Source: a virus
Virus record (IMG/VR): IMGVR_UViG_3300024354_000050
Coordinates: 1 to 31,475 of that record
Length of the DNA: 31,475 nucleotides
Reading direction: 5' to 3' (one strand)
Below are positions 7,963 through 15,381 of the stretch, piece after piece. The notes under the pieces were generated by a model that was not told the DNA's origin, searched no databases, and saw nothing but the letters and a program-made list of their open reading frames with translations. Within the stretch, counting starts at the first letter, position 1; each line of letters starts with the position of its first letter. The position numbers and the translations under genes were made by a program.

Positions 7963-8558
7963 ATAATAATTGGAATAAATCCCATGTTATCAAAAATTCT
8001 ATCTCGATGCTCTAAGTCAAATCCAAATGTAATTCGTTCACCCTCGTACGGTTCTAAAATTTCTACATGATGAAATCTACTACCAGGGCCTATGTAAAAC
8101 TGTCCTACTTTGTTTTCAACTCTGTACAACTCTTTGCCGTTAGGCTTATCTGTAAACACAGTATGACTTTTCTTAGGATCTATAGCCATAAATCCGTGTA
8201 AAGGCCAATCATGATTATGTGTTTTAAGAACCTGTCCATTTTTATGACTGTTAATCCAAGCCTGCAACCATAGTTGTTTTGGCTTTTCGATACCCGCTAG
8301 TTCGTGATATTGTCTAATTCCGTCGATTAAACTTGTATAGATATCATAGAACCATTGATTACAAGAACAAAGACCAAACACATTATAGTTAGCAAACTGC
8401 CAGGTAATGTTGTCTGTGCCAACAGCATAATTACGTGCATTAAATTTTCTTTTAAATTTATCAATACCTATGTCTGTCATGCGTTGAATGTCTGCAATAT
8501 TTTCAACAACATGCGGAACATCAAATGTCATGTATTGATATTCACTGTTGTAATACAT
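7959..8558 (-). CDS. Putative 2OG-Fe(II) oxygenase-like protein
   Basis: The protein has 199 residues. The C-terminal half carries a likely double-stranded beta-helix: H114 and H116 in KTHNHDWPLHG, then GQFYIGPG, a distal His pair H163/H164 in SRFHHVEI and R175 in GERITFGFDL. The spacing fits the 2OG-Fe(II) oxygenase fold, but the first ligand cluster (HNHDW) makes the carboxylate ligand uncertain (D117 is a candidate). The N-terminal 100 residues are Trp/Tyr-rich and specific to this group. It overlaps both neighbours (17 bases upstream, 4 downstream), consistent with coupled translation. I place it in the superfamily with moderate confidence. Confidence 0.75.
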   Translation of the reverse strand: MYYNSEYQYMTFDVPHVVENIADIQRMTDIGIDKFKRKFNARNYAVGTDNITWQFANYNVFGLCSCNQWFYDIYTSLIDGIRQYHELAGIEKPKQLWLQAWINSHKNGQVLKTHNHDWPLHGFMAIDPKKSHTVFTDKPNGKELYRVENKVGQFYIGPGSRFHHVEILEPYEGERITFGFDLEHRDRIFDNMGFIPIII

Positions 8559-9123
8559 TTCTTCTCCTAATTACTTCGTCTATTACTTCTTGTGTGGACG
8601 CAAAACTATGTCGTCCGTCAAATCTTCTATCAGAATAAGGACCCTGCTTATCTACATAATGGAAAAACCCCTGATAGTGAAAATCATTTTCTAACGCATG
8701 CCGCCAGTGTAGATTTTTAACACCTTTATAAATTAAGATATCTCCAACGTCTAATAAAATTTCATGCCCTCTATTGCCAGACTGAACATAAATGGGCCAT
8801 ATATTTTTATCGTATTTTAAAGTAAGTGTAAAACTATATTCGCACTCAAACCTATCGATATGTGGATTTAACGCTTCATTTTTTGTATAAATCCTTGAGT
8901 AAGTGTATGTTGGAAATAACTTCTTTTCCACTAGTTCTTCTATTTTAGGTAACCACAATTTTGATTCGTCATTAAAAATTCCATAAAAAGTAGGACTAGA
9001 CGGACACTGATTATCCGGCGGCAAGTTATAACCTTTTTTATAAAAGTCGTCTAATTTTTCAACCATACGATTGCAAGTATCTGCATCTGCAAATCCTTTG
9101 ATAACTTTGTAATCTTCCTTCAT
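8542..9123 (-). CDS. 2OG-Fe(II) oxygenase (HxD type)
   Basis: The protein has 193 residues when started at the ATG at 9123. A longer reading from 9165 adds 14 residues that overlap the previous gene and look unlike the family, so it was rejected. The ATG lies 1 base after the previous stop (TAAtATG). Site residues are H88-x-D90 in NPHIDRF, then SFTLTLKY, DVGDILIYKG, and the distal His H139 in LHWRHAL (H142 is an alternative). The HWRH context followed by GFFHYVD is the form seen in many marine-phage 2OG oxygenases. A basic C-terminal helix ends the protein. Substrate unknown. Confidence 0.86.
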   Translation of the reverse strand: MKEDYKVIKGFADADTCNRMVEKLDDFYKKGYNLPPDNQCPSSPTFYGIFNDESKLWLPKIEELVEKKLFPTYTYSRIYTKNEALNPHIDRFECEYSFTLTLKYDKNIWPIYVQSGNRGHEILLDVGDILIYKGVKNLHWRHALENDFHYQGFFHYVDKQGPYSDRRFDGRHSFASTQEVIDEVIRRRNVLQQ

Positions 9124-9124
9124 A

Positions 9125-9775
9125 TTATTTCCAATAACATTCCATAGGATCCGCAGGTTGCACAAAATCTTCAGGATTTAATTTTAAAATTTGATCCTTA
9201 TTATCAATAGCATTGATAATTTTGTTGTATACCATAAGATTATTTTCTTTGGTTAAATGACATTTTCTGTTTTCATTGTTACCTGGATGATCTAGACCAT
9301 AGAATTGTAATTCTAAATCAGCATAGTGGCACAATGACCAAGAATTTAAATTAGGCAAACTTTCTAAAAATGCAGGGACAACTAACACATCCTGATACTG
9401 TAATATGTCATTAACCATAAAATTATGAAACGCAGTTTCTCGTTTGCTGGAATAAAAGTACCTAAAATACATTTCTCCAATGTTAATGCCATCCCATACT
9501 GGCCATGTACTAGGATTTAAATTCAAATGCTTATTGTTATATTCTACATGAATTCTGCCCGGAACTGTTACCACAAATATTGCCAAATCGTAACTGGCGT
9601 GAGTTTCTAAAAATTTATCATAACTCCACCACATGCTAGAACCTGTAAGAGAATAATTTTTGACAGTGTATTTCTGTTCTAACATCTCAGGCCACGACAA
9701 ATAGTCGTTTTGTACCCACGACGGATCTGAAAAACTATCCCCGTATATGGCTAATTTAGGTTTCTTGTTCATCAT
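9125..9775 (-). CDS. SGNH/GDSL-type hydrolase-like protein
   Basis: The start was chosen at the Met-Met pair at 9775, giving 216 residues. A longer reading from 9874 would overlap the previous gene by 119 bases. The N-terminus has the GDSFSD block (12-17) after a beta strand (KLAIY), the block-I signature of SGNH hydrolases with nucleophile Ser14. A GSSMWW block (45-50) fits block II. The C-terminal block V should read DxxH. Here the region reads NRKCHLT with H172 but no Asp three residues before, so the catalytic dyad is incomplete or uses another acid. Family members remove acyl or other ester groups, often from sugars or peptides. Its place among oxygenases suggests a shared modification pathway. 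Confidence 0.75.
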   Translation of the reverse strand: MMNKKPKLAIYGDSFSDPSWVQNDYLSWPEMLEQKYTVKNYSLTGSSMWWSYDKFLETHASYDLAIFVVTVPGRIHVEYNNKHLNLNPSTWPVWDGINIGEMYFRYFYSSKRETAFHNFMVNDILQYQDVLVVPAFLESLPNLNSWSLCHYADLELQFYGLDHPGNNENRKCHLTKENNLMVYNKIINAIDNKDQILKLNPEDFVQPADPMECYWK

Positions 9776-10409
9776 ATATAAAATTAAGGTTACAGAAAAA
9801 TGGTTGAAATAGTCTACCCGTCTCAGGCGTTGAACCAAAATACCTATCCGATTTGTGCCAAGCATTTGGTCCATAAATTATAGCACGATTATATACGTTA
9901 GGTATAGACATTGTCTGTTTAAAAAATTTATGAAATTCTTTGCTGTCCTGATCTCGATTTAATTTAAACCACAAATGATTATTACGTGCGGCATATTCTT
10001 CAAACTCTTGTCTGTGTTCTTCGTTAAATTTGTAAAACAAAGTTCCTGAATTATCAGGAGGATTTGGATGCAAATACACAACACCAACATGAGTACAATG
10101 CCACGTGGGCGTGTCGTAGTGTACCCAAGAATCTCCATCGGATTCGTAGCACAGTTGAAAATTTGTTTCAATATATCCGCCGTATTTTATAGGATTATTT
10201 TCTAATAAATTTCCAAGAAACGCATTATGAAATTCGTCGGACAATTCTTGATTAAGATTGTGTAAGAAACTTGTTCTTCGTCCAGGCCAGTTGCCTCCTG
10301 CATTGGCTTCTTTACAATTTTTAAATTCTTGATTAAGAGCAAACTTTCGTATTTTGTCAGGATCTTTGTAAAAATTATCTATAATTAATATTTTGTCATT
10401 CATCCACAT
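9756..10409 (-). CDS. 2OG-Fe(II) oxygenase-like protein (DUF6445-like)
   Basis: The protein has 217 residues. The site is complete: H97-x-D99 in SWVHYDTPTWH, the strand VGVVYLHPN, GTLFY, distal H185 in GPNAWHKSDRYFG and R199 in TGRLFQPFF. This arrangement matches the family I recall as DUF6445, a 2OG-oxygenase-like group common in marine phages and bacteria. The family name is from memory and should be checked. Met3 is an alternative start only two codons in. It begins 2 bases after the upstream gene ends, and the following hydrolase overlaps it by about 20 bases. Substrate unknown. Confidence 0.83.
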   Translation of the reverse strand: MWMNDKILIIDNFYKDPDKIRKFALNQEFKNCKEANAGGNWPGRRTSFLHNLNQELSDEFHNAFLGNLLENNPIKYGGYIETNFQLCYESDGDSWVHYDTPTWHCTHVGVVYLHPNPPDNSGTLFYKFNEEHRQEFEEYAARNNHLWFKLNRDQDSKEFHKFFKQTMSIPNVYNRAIIYGPNAWHKSDRYFGSTPETGRLFQPFFCNLNFIYDEQET

Positions 10410-10411
10410 GA

Positions 10412-10984
10412 TTATTCTCCAAAGACTAGATCAAAACTTACGGAAATGCGATCTTCTTGTGACTCGTTGGGCATGACAAAATGTTCTAAAAATGACGGAA
10501 ACAATATTAATTCCGTTTCATAGGGAATAAAATTTTCGCTATCACCCTGATTAAAAATTCTATTTGTAGTGGAATTAATAGCCGCTGGCCTCGGATCTCT
10601 GAAGCATATATTACCCGAGTCAACGGGAACTTTCAAATAAAATACGCCGCTTAGGTGATATTCATTACCATGTGCGTGAATTACATTAAAATCTTTGTGC
10701 TTGTTAACACAGGCCCACATTTGTTTGATAGAGATATTTTTATTAAACAACCAAAACACAGTACTGGCTATTTCATCAGTTAATTGAGCAAACGCAGGAT
10801 TGTCAAATAAATTTACTTCGCTTTGCCAGCCACCATAGTTTGATTTTTTAACAGCAGACTCCGTGGATTGTAGTCTATAAATTTCAGAAATCATACTAGG
10901 CATATCTAAAATGCGTATTTCAGAAACATACACAGTGGTAGGCCATAAATTCACCGGTTTAATGTTAACGAAACTTTGGCCCAT
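10412..10984 (-). CDS. 2OG-Fe(II) oxygenase, TIGR02466 type
   Basis: The protein has 190 residues and is a compact TIGR02466 (2OG-FeII_Oxy_5) protein. After an N-terminal NLWPTTVYV strand it shows H103-x-H105 in NVIHAHGNE, LSGVFYLKVP, SGNICFRDPR, ELILFPSFLEH with distal H168, and R179 in EDRISVSFDL. These blocks are the hallmark of the family, in which the first metal motif is H-x-H in place of H-x-D. It overlaps the upstream prolyl-hydroxylase-like gene by 20 bases. It is probably an active dioxygenase of unknown substrate. It is related to, but clearly diverged from, the TIGR02466 copy at 5892-6665. Confidence 0.9.
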   Translation of the reverse strand: MGQSFVNIKPVNLWPTTVYVSEIRILDMPSMISEIYRLQSTESAVKKSNYGGWQSEVNLFDNPAFAQLTDEIASTVFWLFNKNISIKQMWACVNKHKDFNVIHAHGNEYHLSGVFYLKVPVDSGNICFRDPRPAAINSTTNRIFNQGDSENFIPYETELILFPSFLEHFVMPNESQEDRISVSFDLVFGE

Positions 10985-11549
10985 GTACCCATCCTACTAG
11001 TGTATAACGTGTTCCTTTGGTAACCGGCGTTACTTCGTGAATAGACCAACTAGGAAATGCTGCCAACATACCCTTTTCTTTTTTCACTGTCATTGGTTCG
11101 TCTAATTTAAAGCGATAGATATTTAAATCACCGCCCTCATAATCGCTCGGGTCTGATAATTGTAGAGTAAAACTTAATTTTCTATAATGATTTGAATCAT
11201 ATCCGTCGTCTGTGTGATTTCTATACATACCCTGATAAGACTCGTCGTATTCGGAAAATTGTAAATCTTCTATCTGGGTTAATTCGTAGTCGTAAAATGC
11301 CTTGTTTACTTTTGTAATAGCATCTGTTAAGCGTTCAAAAATAAAAACAGTGGAAGCATCTGGTCCTATCCACGAGATTTTACTACGTCTTGCCCATTGT
11401 GCATCTTGATCTTTATTTTCGACACCACCGTCTACAGACGGCTTAGATTTACCAATAGCAATAATACGTGCAATTTCTTCGTCAGTAAAAACGTTCTTAA
11501 TCCAAATATAAGGTTCGTTTGGTGGTTTTTGGTGATGGATGGGCCACAT
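10965..11549 (-). CDS. 2OG-Fe(II) oxygenase, prolyl-4-hydroxylase/PKHD-like
   Basis: The protein has 194 residues. It shows the full prolyl-4-hydroxylase-like signature: H112-x-D114 in NHTDDG, then KLSFTLQLSD and YEGGDLNIY, distal H171 in FPSWSIHEVTPV and R181 in TRYTLVGWVHGP. This is the form found in PKHD-type hydroxylases such as PiuC and in many T4-like cyanophage 2OG enzymes. Members hydroxylate prolyl or other residues or small molecules; the phage versions have no established substrate. Its ATG overlaps the final base of the Nudix stop codon (TAATG), so translation is coupled. It is the best-conserved oxygenase in the island. Confidence 0.92.
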   Translation of the reverse strand: MWPIHHQKPPNEPYIWIKNVFTDEEIARIIAIGKSKPSVDGGVENKDQDAQWARRSKISWIGPDASTVFIFERLTDAITKVNKAFYDYELTQIEDLQFSEYDESYQGMYRNHTDDGYDSNHYRKLSFTLQLSDPSDYEGGDLNIYRFKLDEPMTVKKEKGMLAAFPSWSIHEVTPVTKGTRYTLVGWVHGPKFR

Positions 11550-11983
11550 TAAATTAACTCTACAATATCAAAAATAGTTTGTAATTTTGTTCTGATAGTT
11601 TTGTTGCTAAAACTGCTACGCAAACCTTGATGTAAAGGTTTAGGAGAACTATCTACAGTTGACCATGCCCATCCATTGTGCTCTTTGCTTAGTACAGGAA
11701 TAAATTCTTGTTCTATAACACAAAGGTAGGTGTGGAAATTAAAAACGCTGTCATTACTAACAAACGTTTCTATAGGAATTGTTTTGATTATTTTTGGAAC
11801 AGAACCAATTTCTTCTTCGATTTCTCGTTGAAGCCCTTGCCATGCAGTTTCGCCTTCGACGTTAGTGCCGCCAACTAACCCCCATGTGCCCGCGTGTTTG
11901 CCTTCTGCTTTTTGTAGCAGTAGGAATCGTTTAGTGTTTTTGGCATAGAAAAGTGCGCCAGAGCAGACTATCTGTTCTTTCAT
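11549..11983 (-). CDS. Nudix hydrolase
   Basis: The protein has 144 residues. The Nudix box GX5EX7REUXEEXGU is complete: G39, E45, R53-E54, E57-E58 and G60. The core strand AGTWGLVGGT precedes it, as in MutT-like pyrophosphatases. These hydrolyse a nucleoside diphosphate linked to another group (dNTPs, NDP-sugars, cofactors or capped RNA), with Mg2+ bound by the box glutamates. It lies 13 bases after gp15 and is coupled to the next oxygenase, so it is probably co-transcribed late. The exact substrate cannot be read from the sequence. Confidence 0.92.
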   Translation of the reverse strand: MKEQIVCSGALFYAKNTKRFLLLQKAEGKHAGTWGLVGGTNVEGETAWQGLQREIEEEIGSVPKIIKTIPIETFVSNDSVFNFHTYLCVIEQEFIPVLSKEHNGWAWSTVDSSPKPLHQGLRSSFSNKTIRTKLQTIFDIVELI

Positions 11984-11996
11984 GCACTTACTTAGT

Positions 11997-13427
11997 TTAG
12001 AATATCAAACGCCAGTGCCCTTTTCGATATTCGCCTTCGAATGATTTTGTCCATTCTCCGTCTAAGAATTTGTATTGTATACCGGTTCTAAGATTGGTAA
12101 TATATACAGGTGTGCCTACTAGGTCAGGATCCGCAGGGTCTAATACTACTTCCCAGTGTGTACCTGCCCATTCTATAATACTGTTTGCTTCGGCATAGAA
12201 GTCTGTGCCGTCTTGATTTTTCCACCCGTCTGGTCCATCATCATTAATAGTGTCGCCTATGCTTTCTAAAATAATGTATCTAATAGGACCATTGGTCATG
12301 TCGGGCCAATCTAATGCGCCACCTGGTAATCTTGGACGTGGATTGAATCTTGTTGGGTCAACAATAGCATCTACAGATCCTCTAAGAACAGAATTATTAG
12401 CATTGGCTATCAGTGTGTTAGTTGGGAATGTATCTTGGTCCCAATTAACGTGTAATATTGTACTATCGTCTGCGTCTTCGCTGAGAGTGCCCACTATCTG
12501 ATTACCGTCGTCTTGAATTAAAAACACTTGACTAACACCTGTTCTAAATTTACCAGGGTACTGTTCAAATATAAAATTCCAACTTATATCTGCACCTATT
12601 TTAGTAAACACCGAATCGGCAGCATCGTCGATTAATAAAGGTTCTCTGCCCTTTAATAAACTTAATTTATTGTTATAAACTAATATACCGTAGCCCGCAA
12701 CGTTATTAAATTCTACTGCCGCTGGCTTGCCGCTGACAAAATCTGGTGTTAAATTACCTGTAGCATCAAAGATATTCATTAATACATCTGTTACTACACC
12801 TAATTTCTTAACTTTAGTAGGAGCACTGATCCATATAGGAGTTTCAAACGTTAAACTGCCTACATCAATTTCTGTTTCAGCACCTACAGGAATACTTCTA
12901 GAACTAAAGGTGATATCTGTTAGTTCTACAACACTTAAACTAGTCCAGTCTAGGAAGTTATCTGTTGTTTGTATTTCTAAACTTGGATTAAACAACATTA
13001 GAATCTGCTCCATAATTTGCAGTTTCATATCTGTGTTTGTAGTCCATATATCTGCTTTAAGAGTGAGCTTATATGGTGTTGGCATTAGTCGCTCAACAGT
13101 AAAATTATTACCTTGTTTAGCAGTATATTCGCCCGTGACATCGTCATATTCTCGTTCACGAATATGCACTTTGCTAACAAAAGTACTATCACCTAAGCGA
13201 GTTTTATCCATAGCCAAGCCAGTAATGTAGACTGCTATACGAGGTGCGCTGGGCAGTTTATTTTCTGAATTGTCTTTGATTACTTGACCTACTTGACGAG
13301 TCATATCGCCGTAGATTACAGGCACGGTAATTTGTTTTCCGTCACCTGTTTGATACTTAAATCCGCTTAACATACGGATTACCTGTCCAATATATCGCCT
13401 TATTTGGCCGTCATAAAACCATTGCAT
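11997..13427 (-). CDS. 15: Tail sheath stabiliser / tail completion protein (T4 gp15-like)
   Basis: The protein has 476 residues; T4 gp15 has about 272. Residues 1-205 align by pattern with T4 gp15: FYDGQIRRYIGQVIRMLSG at the N-terminus, ITVPVIYGD, an LTLKADIWTTNTD strand block, MKLQIMEQILMLFNPSLEI and a late LTFETPIWISAP block. In T4, gp15 caps the end of the tail tube and sheath and joins the tail to the neck. About 270 extra residues follow, rich in Gly, Asp and Trp and ending in Trp-Gly repeats (WAGTHWEVV, FLDGEWTKS), probably an added beta-domain. It overlaps gp14 by 1 base. Confidence 0.87.
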   Translation of the reverse strand: MQWFYDGQIRRYIGQVIRMLSGFKYQTGDGKQITVPVIYGDMTRQVGQVIKDNSENKLPSAPRIAVYITGLAMDKTRLGDSTFVSKVHIREREYDDVTGEYTAKQGNNFTVERLMPTPYKLTLKADIWTTNTDMKLQIMEQILMLFNPSLEIQTTDNFLDWTSLSVVELTDITFSSRSIPVGAETEIDVGSLTFETPIWISAPTKVKKLGVVTDVLMNIFDATGNLTPDFVSGKPAAVEFNNVAGYGILVYNNKLSLLKGREPLLIDDAADSVFTKIGADISWNFIFEQYPGKFRTGVSQVFLIQDDGNQIVGTLSEDADDSTILHVNWDQDTFPTNTLIANANNSVLRGSVDAIVDPTRFNPRPRLPGGALDWPDMTNGPIRYIILESIGDTINDDGPDGWKNQDGTDFYAEANSIIEWAGTHWEVVLDPADPDLVGTPVYITNLRTGIQYKFLDGEWTKSFEGEYRKGHWRLIF

Positions 13428-15034
13428 TAGTTGTCCGCCTGTGGTCTAAGAGCCTTACTAAGGCTCTGTCTTTGTGTTACTACCTTGTCATAGATTGTAT
13501 ATCTAATTACAGAATTATCCTGTACAGGGTGTCCGATAGTGAATGCTAATGCACCGCTGACTTCGGATGTAGTAATCTTTGTTGCTTTACTCTGTTCATC
13601 TAACCATACTTCGACTAGATAGTTTTTATTGTATGCAACGTTGGTCTGAATAAACACAGACGTTGTTGTAATTTGTAAATCTTGTGTGATACTGCCGCTT
13701 TCCCAAATTGGATCTCCAAGCAAGTCGATATAAACAACATCGGTGGCCAATTGATTAATTCCTGACTTCTGAGTATTATTAACAAATCCAGTACGCTGTG
13801 TCTGACGTGTATCGTCACTGTTGCTCATAGTCATACGTACATTATCTTCTTGTTTGACCCATCTTCGACCATCGTATCTAAACATGCGATTAGGTAAAAA
13901 GTCTGTTCTTAAAAATACATCGCCAGTGCTGGCAGTACTCGGGAACTGTATACCAAATCCAAACTGTGCATCTACCTGTCCTTCTGGAATAGTGATATCA
14001 GTAGTGTCGACTATTGGACCGTTAGGAGCAATACCGTCGCCTAATAGGTATCCAGTGTAACCATCTTTTAAAGGTAAAGGACTAGAACTTACATTTGTAT
14101 CTACGGAAATATCAGTATCAGATGTTACCAACGTTAAATCAACTGTGCCAGTACTTTGATCAACTTTAACTGTATAAAAATGACTAGTTTCGTAGCCACT
14201 TTTCTTAGCATCTGCTTCTGCTTCTGCTACAACTGCATCATTAATTGCCTTTTCTTTTTCATAGGTACTCATTAGATCTCTAAGAGTATCGGTGGTGCTG
14301 ACTGTATAATAGTCTGCCCAGGCATCTGTAACTGTGGGTTCGATCGTAGTTTCAGTTAATCCAGGAATATTGCCCACAACTTCCTGCGTTACTTCGTAGA
14401 GCGTGCCTTTGTATTTTACCACCTGCCCAGGATAGTAGTTCATATTAGGGCTCCACTCCCCAGCATAATTGTCAGACTCTGTTGGACGATCCAGCAGATC
14501 TTTGTATTCTTGACTGTCTACTATGCTCTTTAATTTTACACGATACAAGTGCGGATACCAAGTGGCTGAAAAACCTTCTGCGGCACGATTAACTTCTTCT
14601 ACTACATAAAAGCGTTTCAAAGCAGTGGCATAGTCGTTCATGGCATGCTCGTCTTTTAAGTTGGGTAGTTCTATAACATCTCCCGCCATGATTTTACGAC
14701 CTAGTAAGTCCACACTATTATTGATGTGAACAGTCATAAAAATTGTATCGTTGCTTAAGAAAAGCCCAAATTGACTGAGGTTAAAATCAATGTCCTGTAC
14801 CTGATAGTGCCCGCGAAGTGTGTAGATATCGTCGCTGTATTTTCTATCTCTGTTTTCTAGGAACAGTAGATCCTGAATTTGTGTATGATCTTTGACCACA
14901 GAACCGTCGTCTGTGCCTATGTATTTGTGTACGTAGACGTCTACACCGCCTACTTGAAACATCTCGTAGACTGTGCGGTCAAAAAACTTGTAATCCTGCG
15001 ATTTTTCGGGTTTGTAAAGGCTTAATCTTGGCAT
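13427..15034 (-). CDS. 14: Neck protein (T4 gp14-like), enlarged
   Basis: The protein has 535 residues against about 256 for T4 gp14. The first 180 residues follow the gp14 pattern: VYEMFQVGGVDVYVHK, FGLFLSNDTIFMTVHIN, a GDVIELPN block and RFYVVEEVNRA. In T4, gp13 and gp14 form the neck joining head and tail, and gp15 follows as here. The extension holds a ChiC/CBM5-12-like motif (193-219, EWSPNMNYYPGQVVKYKG), a Glu/Ala/Lys-rich helix (about 253-278), and an RYDGRRWV module (371-396) like those in gp18. The ATG at 15034 lies only 7 bases after a late promoter box with no Shine-Dalgarno site, which implies a near-leaderless mRNA. Confidence 0.85.
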   Translation of the reverse strand: MPRLSLYKPEKSQDYKFFDRTVYEMFQVGGVDVYVHKYIGTDDGSVVKDHTQIQDLLFLENRDRKYSDDIYTLRGHYQVQDIDFNLSQFGLFLSNDTIFMTVHINNSVDLLGRKIMAGDVIELPNLKDEHAMNDYATALKRFYVVEEVNRAAEGFSATWYPHLYRVKLKSIVDSQEYKDLLDRPTESDNYAGEWSPNMNYYPGQVVKYKGTLYEVTQEVVGNIPGLTETTIEPTVTDAWADYYTVSTTDTLRDLMSTYEKEKAINDAVVAEAEADAKKSGYETSHFYTVKVDQSTGTVDLTLVTSDTDISVDTNVSSSPLPLKDGYTGYLLGDGIAPNGPIVDTTDITIPEGQVDAQFGFGIQFPSTASTGDVFLRTDFLPNRMFRYDGRRWVKQEDNVRMTMSNSDDTRQTQRTGFVNNTQKSGINQLATDVVYIDLLGDPIWESGSITQDLQITTTSVFIQTNVAYNKNYLVEVWLDEQSKATKITTSEVSGALAFTIGHPVQDNSVIRYTIYDKVVTQRQSLSKALRPQADN

Positions 15035-15041
15035 AGTAATA

Positions 15042-15049
15042 TATTTATC
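15042..15049 (-). promoter_or_regulatory. T4-type late promoter box for gp14-gp15 unit
   Basis: The minus-strand sequence is GATAAATA (15049-15042), seven of eight bases of the T4 late consensus TATAAATA. The gp14 ATG follows after 7 bases (TATTACT). It is one half of an inverted repeat with the plus-strand box at 15055-15062, giving a divergent promoter pair. Confidence 0.72.
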
Positions 15050-15054
15050 GTAGC

Positions 15055-15062
15055 GATAAATA
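15055..15062 (+). promoter_or_regulatory. T4-type late promoter box for the tail-fibre unit
   Basis: GATAAATA lies 28 bases upstream of the first fibre-unit gene. With the minus-strand box it forms a perfect inverted repeat, TATTTATCG-TAG-CGATAAATA (15042-15062). No -35 element is visible. The leader before the ATG at 15091 carries only a weak GGGA ribosome site. Confidence 0.7.
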
Positions 15063-15090
15063 CTGGAAGCGAGCTTATTGGGACGAAATT

Positions 15091-15369
15091 ATGGCCATAC
15101 AAACAATTAACATCGGAACAGCGTTAAACGCCAAAGACGGCGATACTTTACGCGATGCCTTTAACAAAACCAATCAAAATTTTGAAGAATTATATGTTCT
15201 AGCAGGGCAAGGTTCTGCGGCTGAATTACAAGAATTAGCCCAAGATTATGCGGCAGCAATGTTTACTAATGGTACACACAACGGTATAACAGCCACATAC
15301 GTAGACGAAGACAATAAGTTAAATTTGACAGTTTTGATTGATGGCGGAAATGCCGCAACAACATATTAA
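15091..15369 (+). CDS. Small fibre-associated structural protein
   Basis: The protein has 92 residues. The N-terminal pattern NIGTALNAKDGDTLRDAF followed by NKTNQNFEELY is a recurrent module at the start of T4-like marine phage fibre and virion proteins. It probably forms a trimerising or attachment helix. The remainder is short, with an Ala-rich helix and a Gly-ending tail. It is the first gene of the fibre unit and lies 12 bases before the giant fibre gene, so it may act as fibre adaptor, hub or chaperone. The module is common but its exact role is not known to me. Confidence 0.8.
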   Translation: MAIQTINIGTALNAKDGDTLRDAFNKTNQNFEELYVLAGQGSAAELQELAQDYAAAMFTNGTHNGITATYVDEDNKLNLTVLIDGGNAATTY

Positions 15370-15381
15370 TGAGGATTAACA

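Noticed and set aside
9124-9165. N-terminal extension of the 2OG oxygenase to 9165
   Set aside because: The ATG at 9123 lies 1 base after the previous stop, matching operon spacing; the extra 14 residues are read through the end of the upstream gene.
9776-9874. N-terminal extension of the SGNH-like gene to 9874
   Set aside because: It would overlap the preceding oxygenase by 119 bases and adds residues unlike the family; the Met-Met pair at 9775 directly precedes the beta strand before GDSFSD.
12727-13230. 167-residue plus-strand open frame opposite gp15
   Set aside because: It is antisense to a recognisable gp15, is Ser/Val/Leu-rich low-complexity in character, has no ribosome site or promoter and no family pattern. 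It is a shadow frame.
13427-15034. ChiC-like motif in gp14 as evidence of a chitin-degrading enzyme
   Set aside because: Only a short binding-type motif is present, with no catalytic domain; it is part of a neck protein extension.
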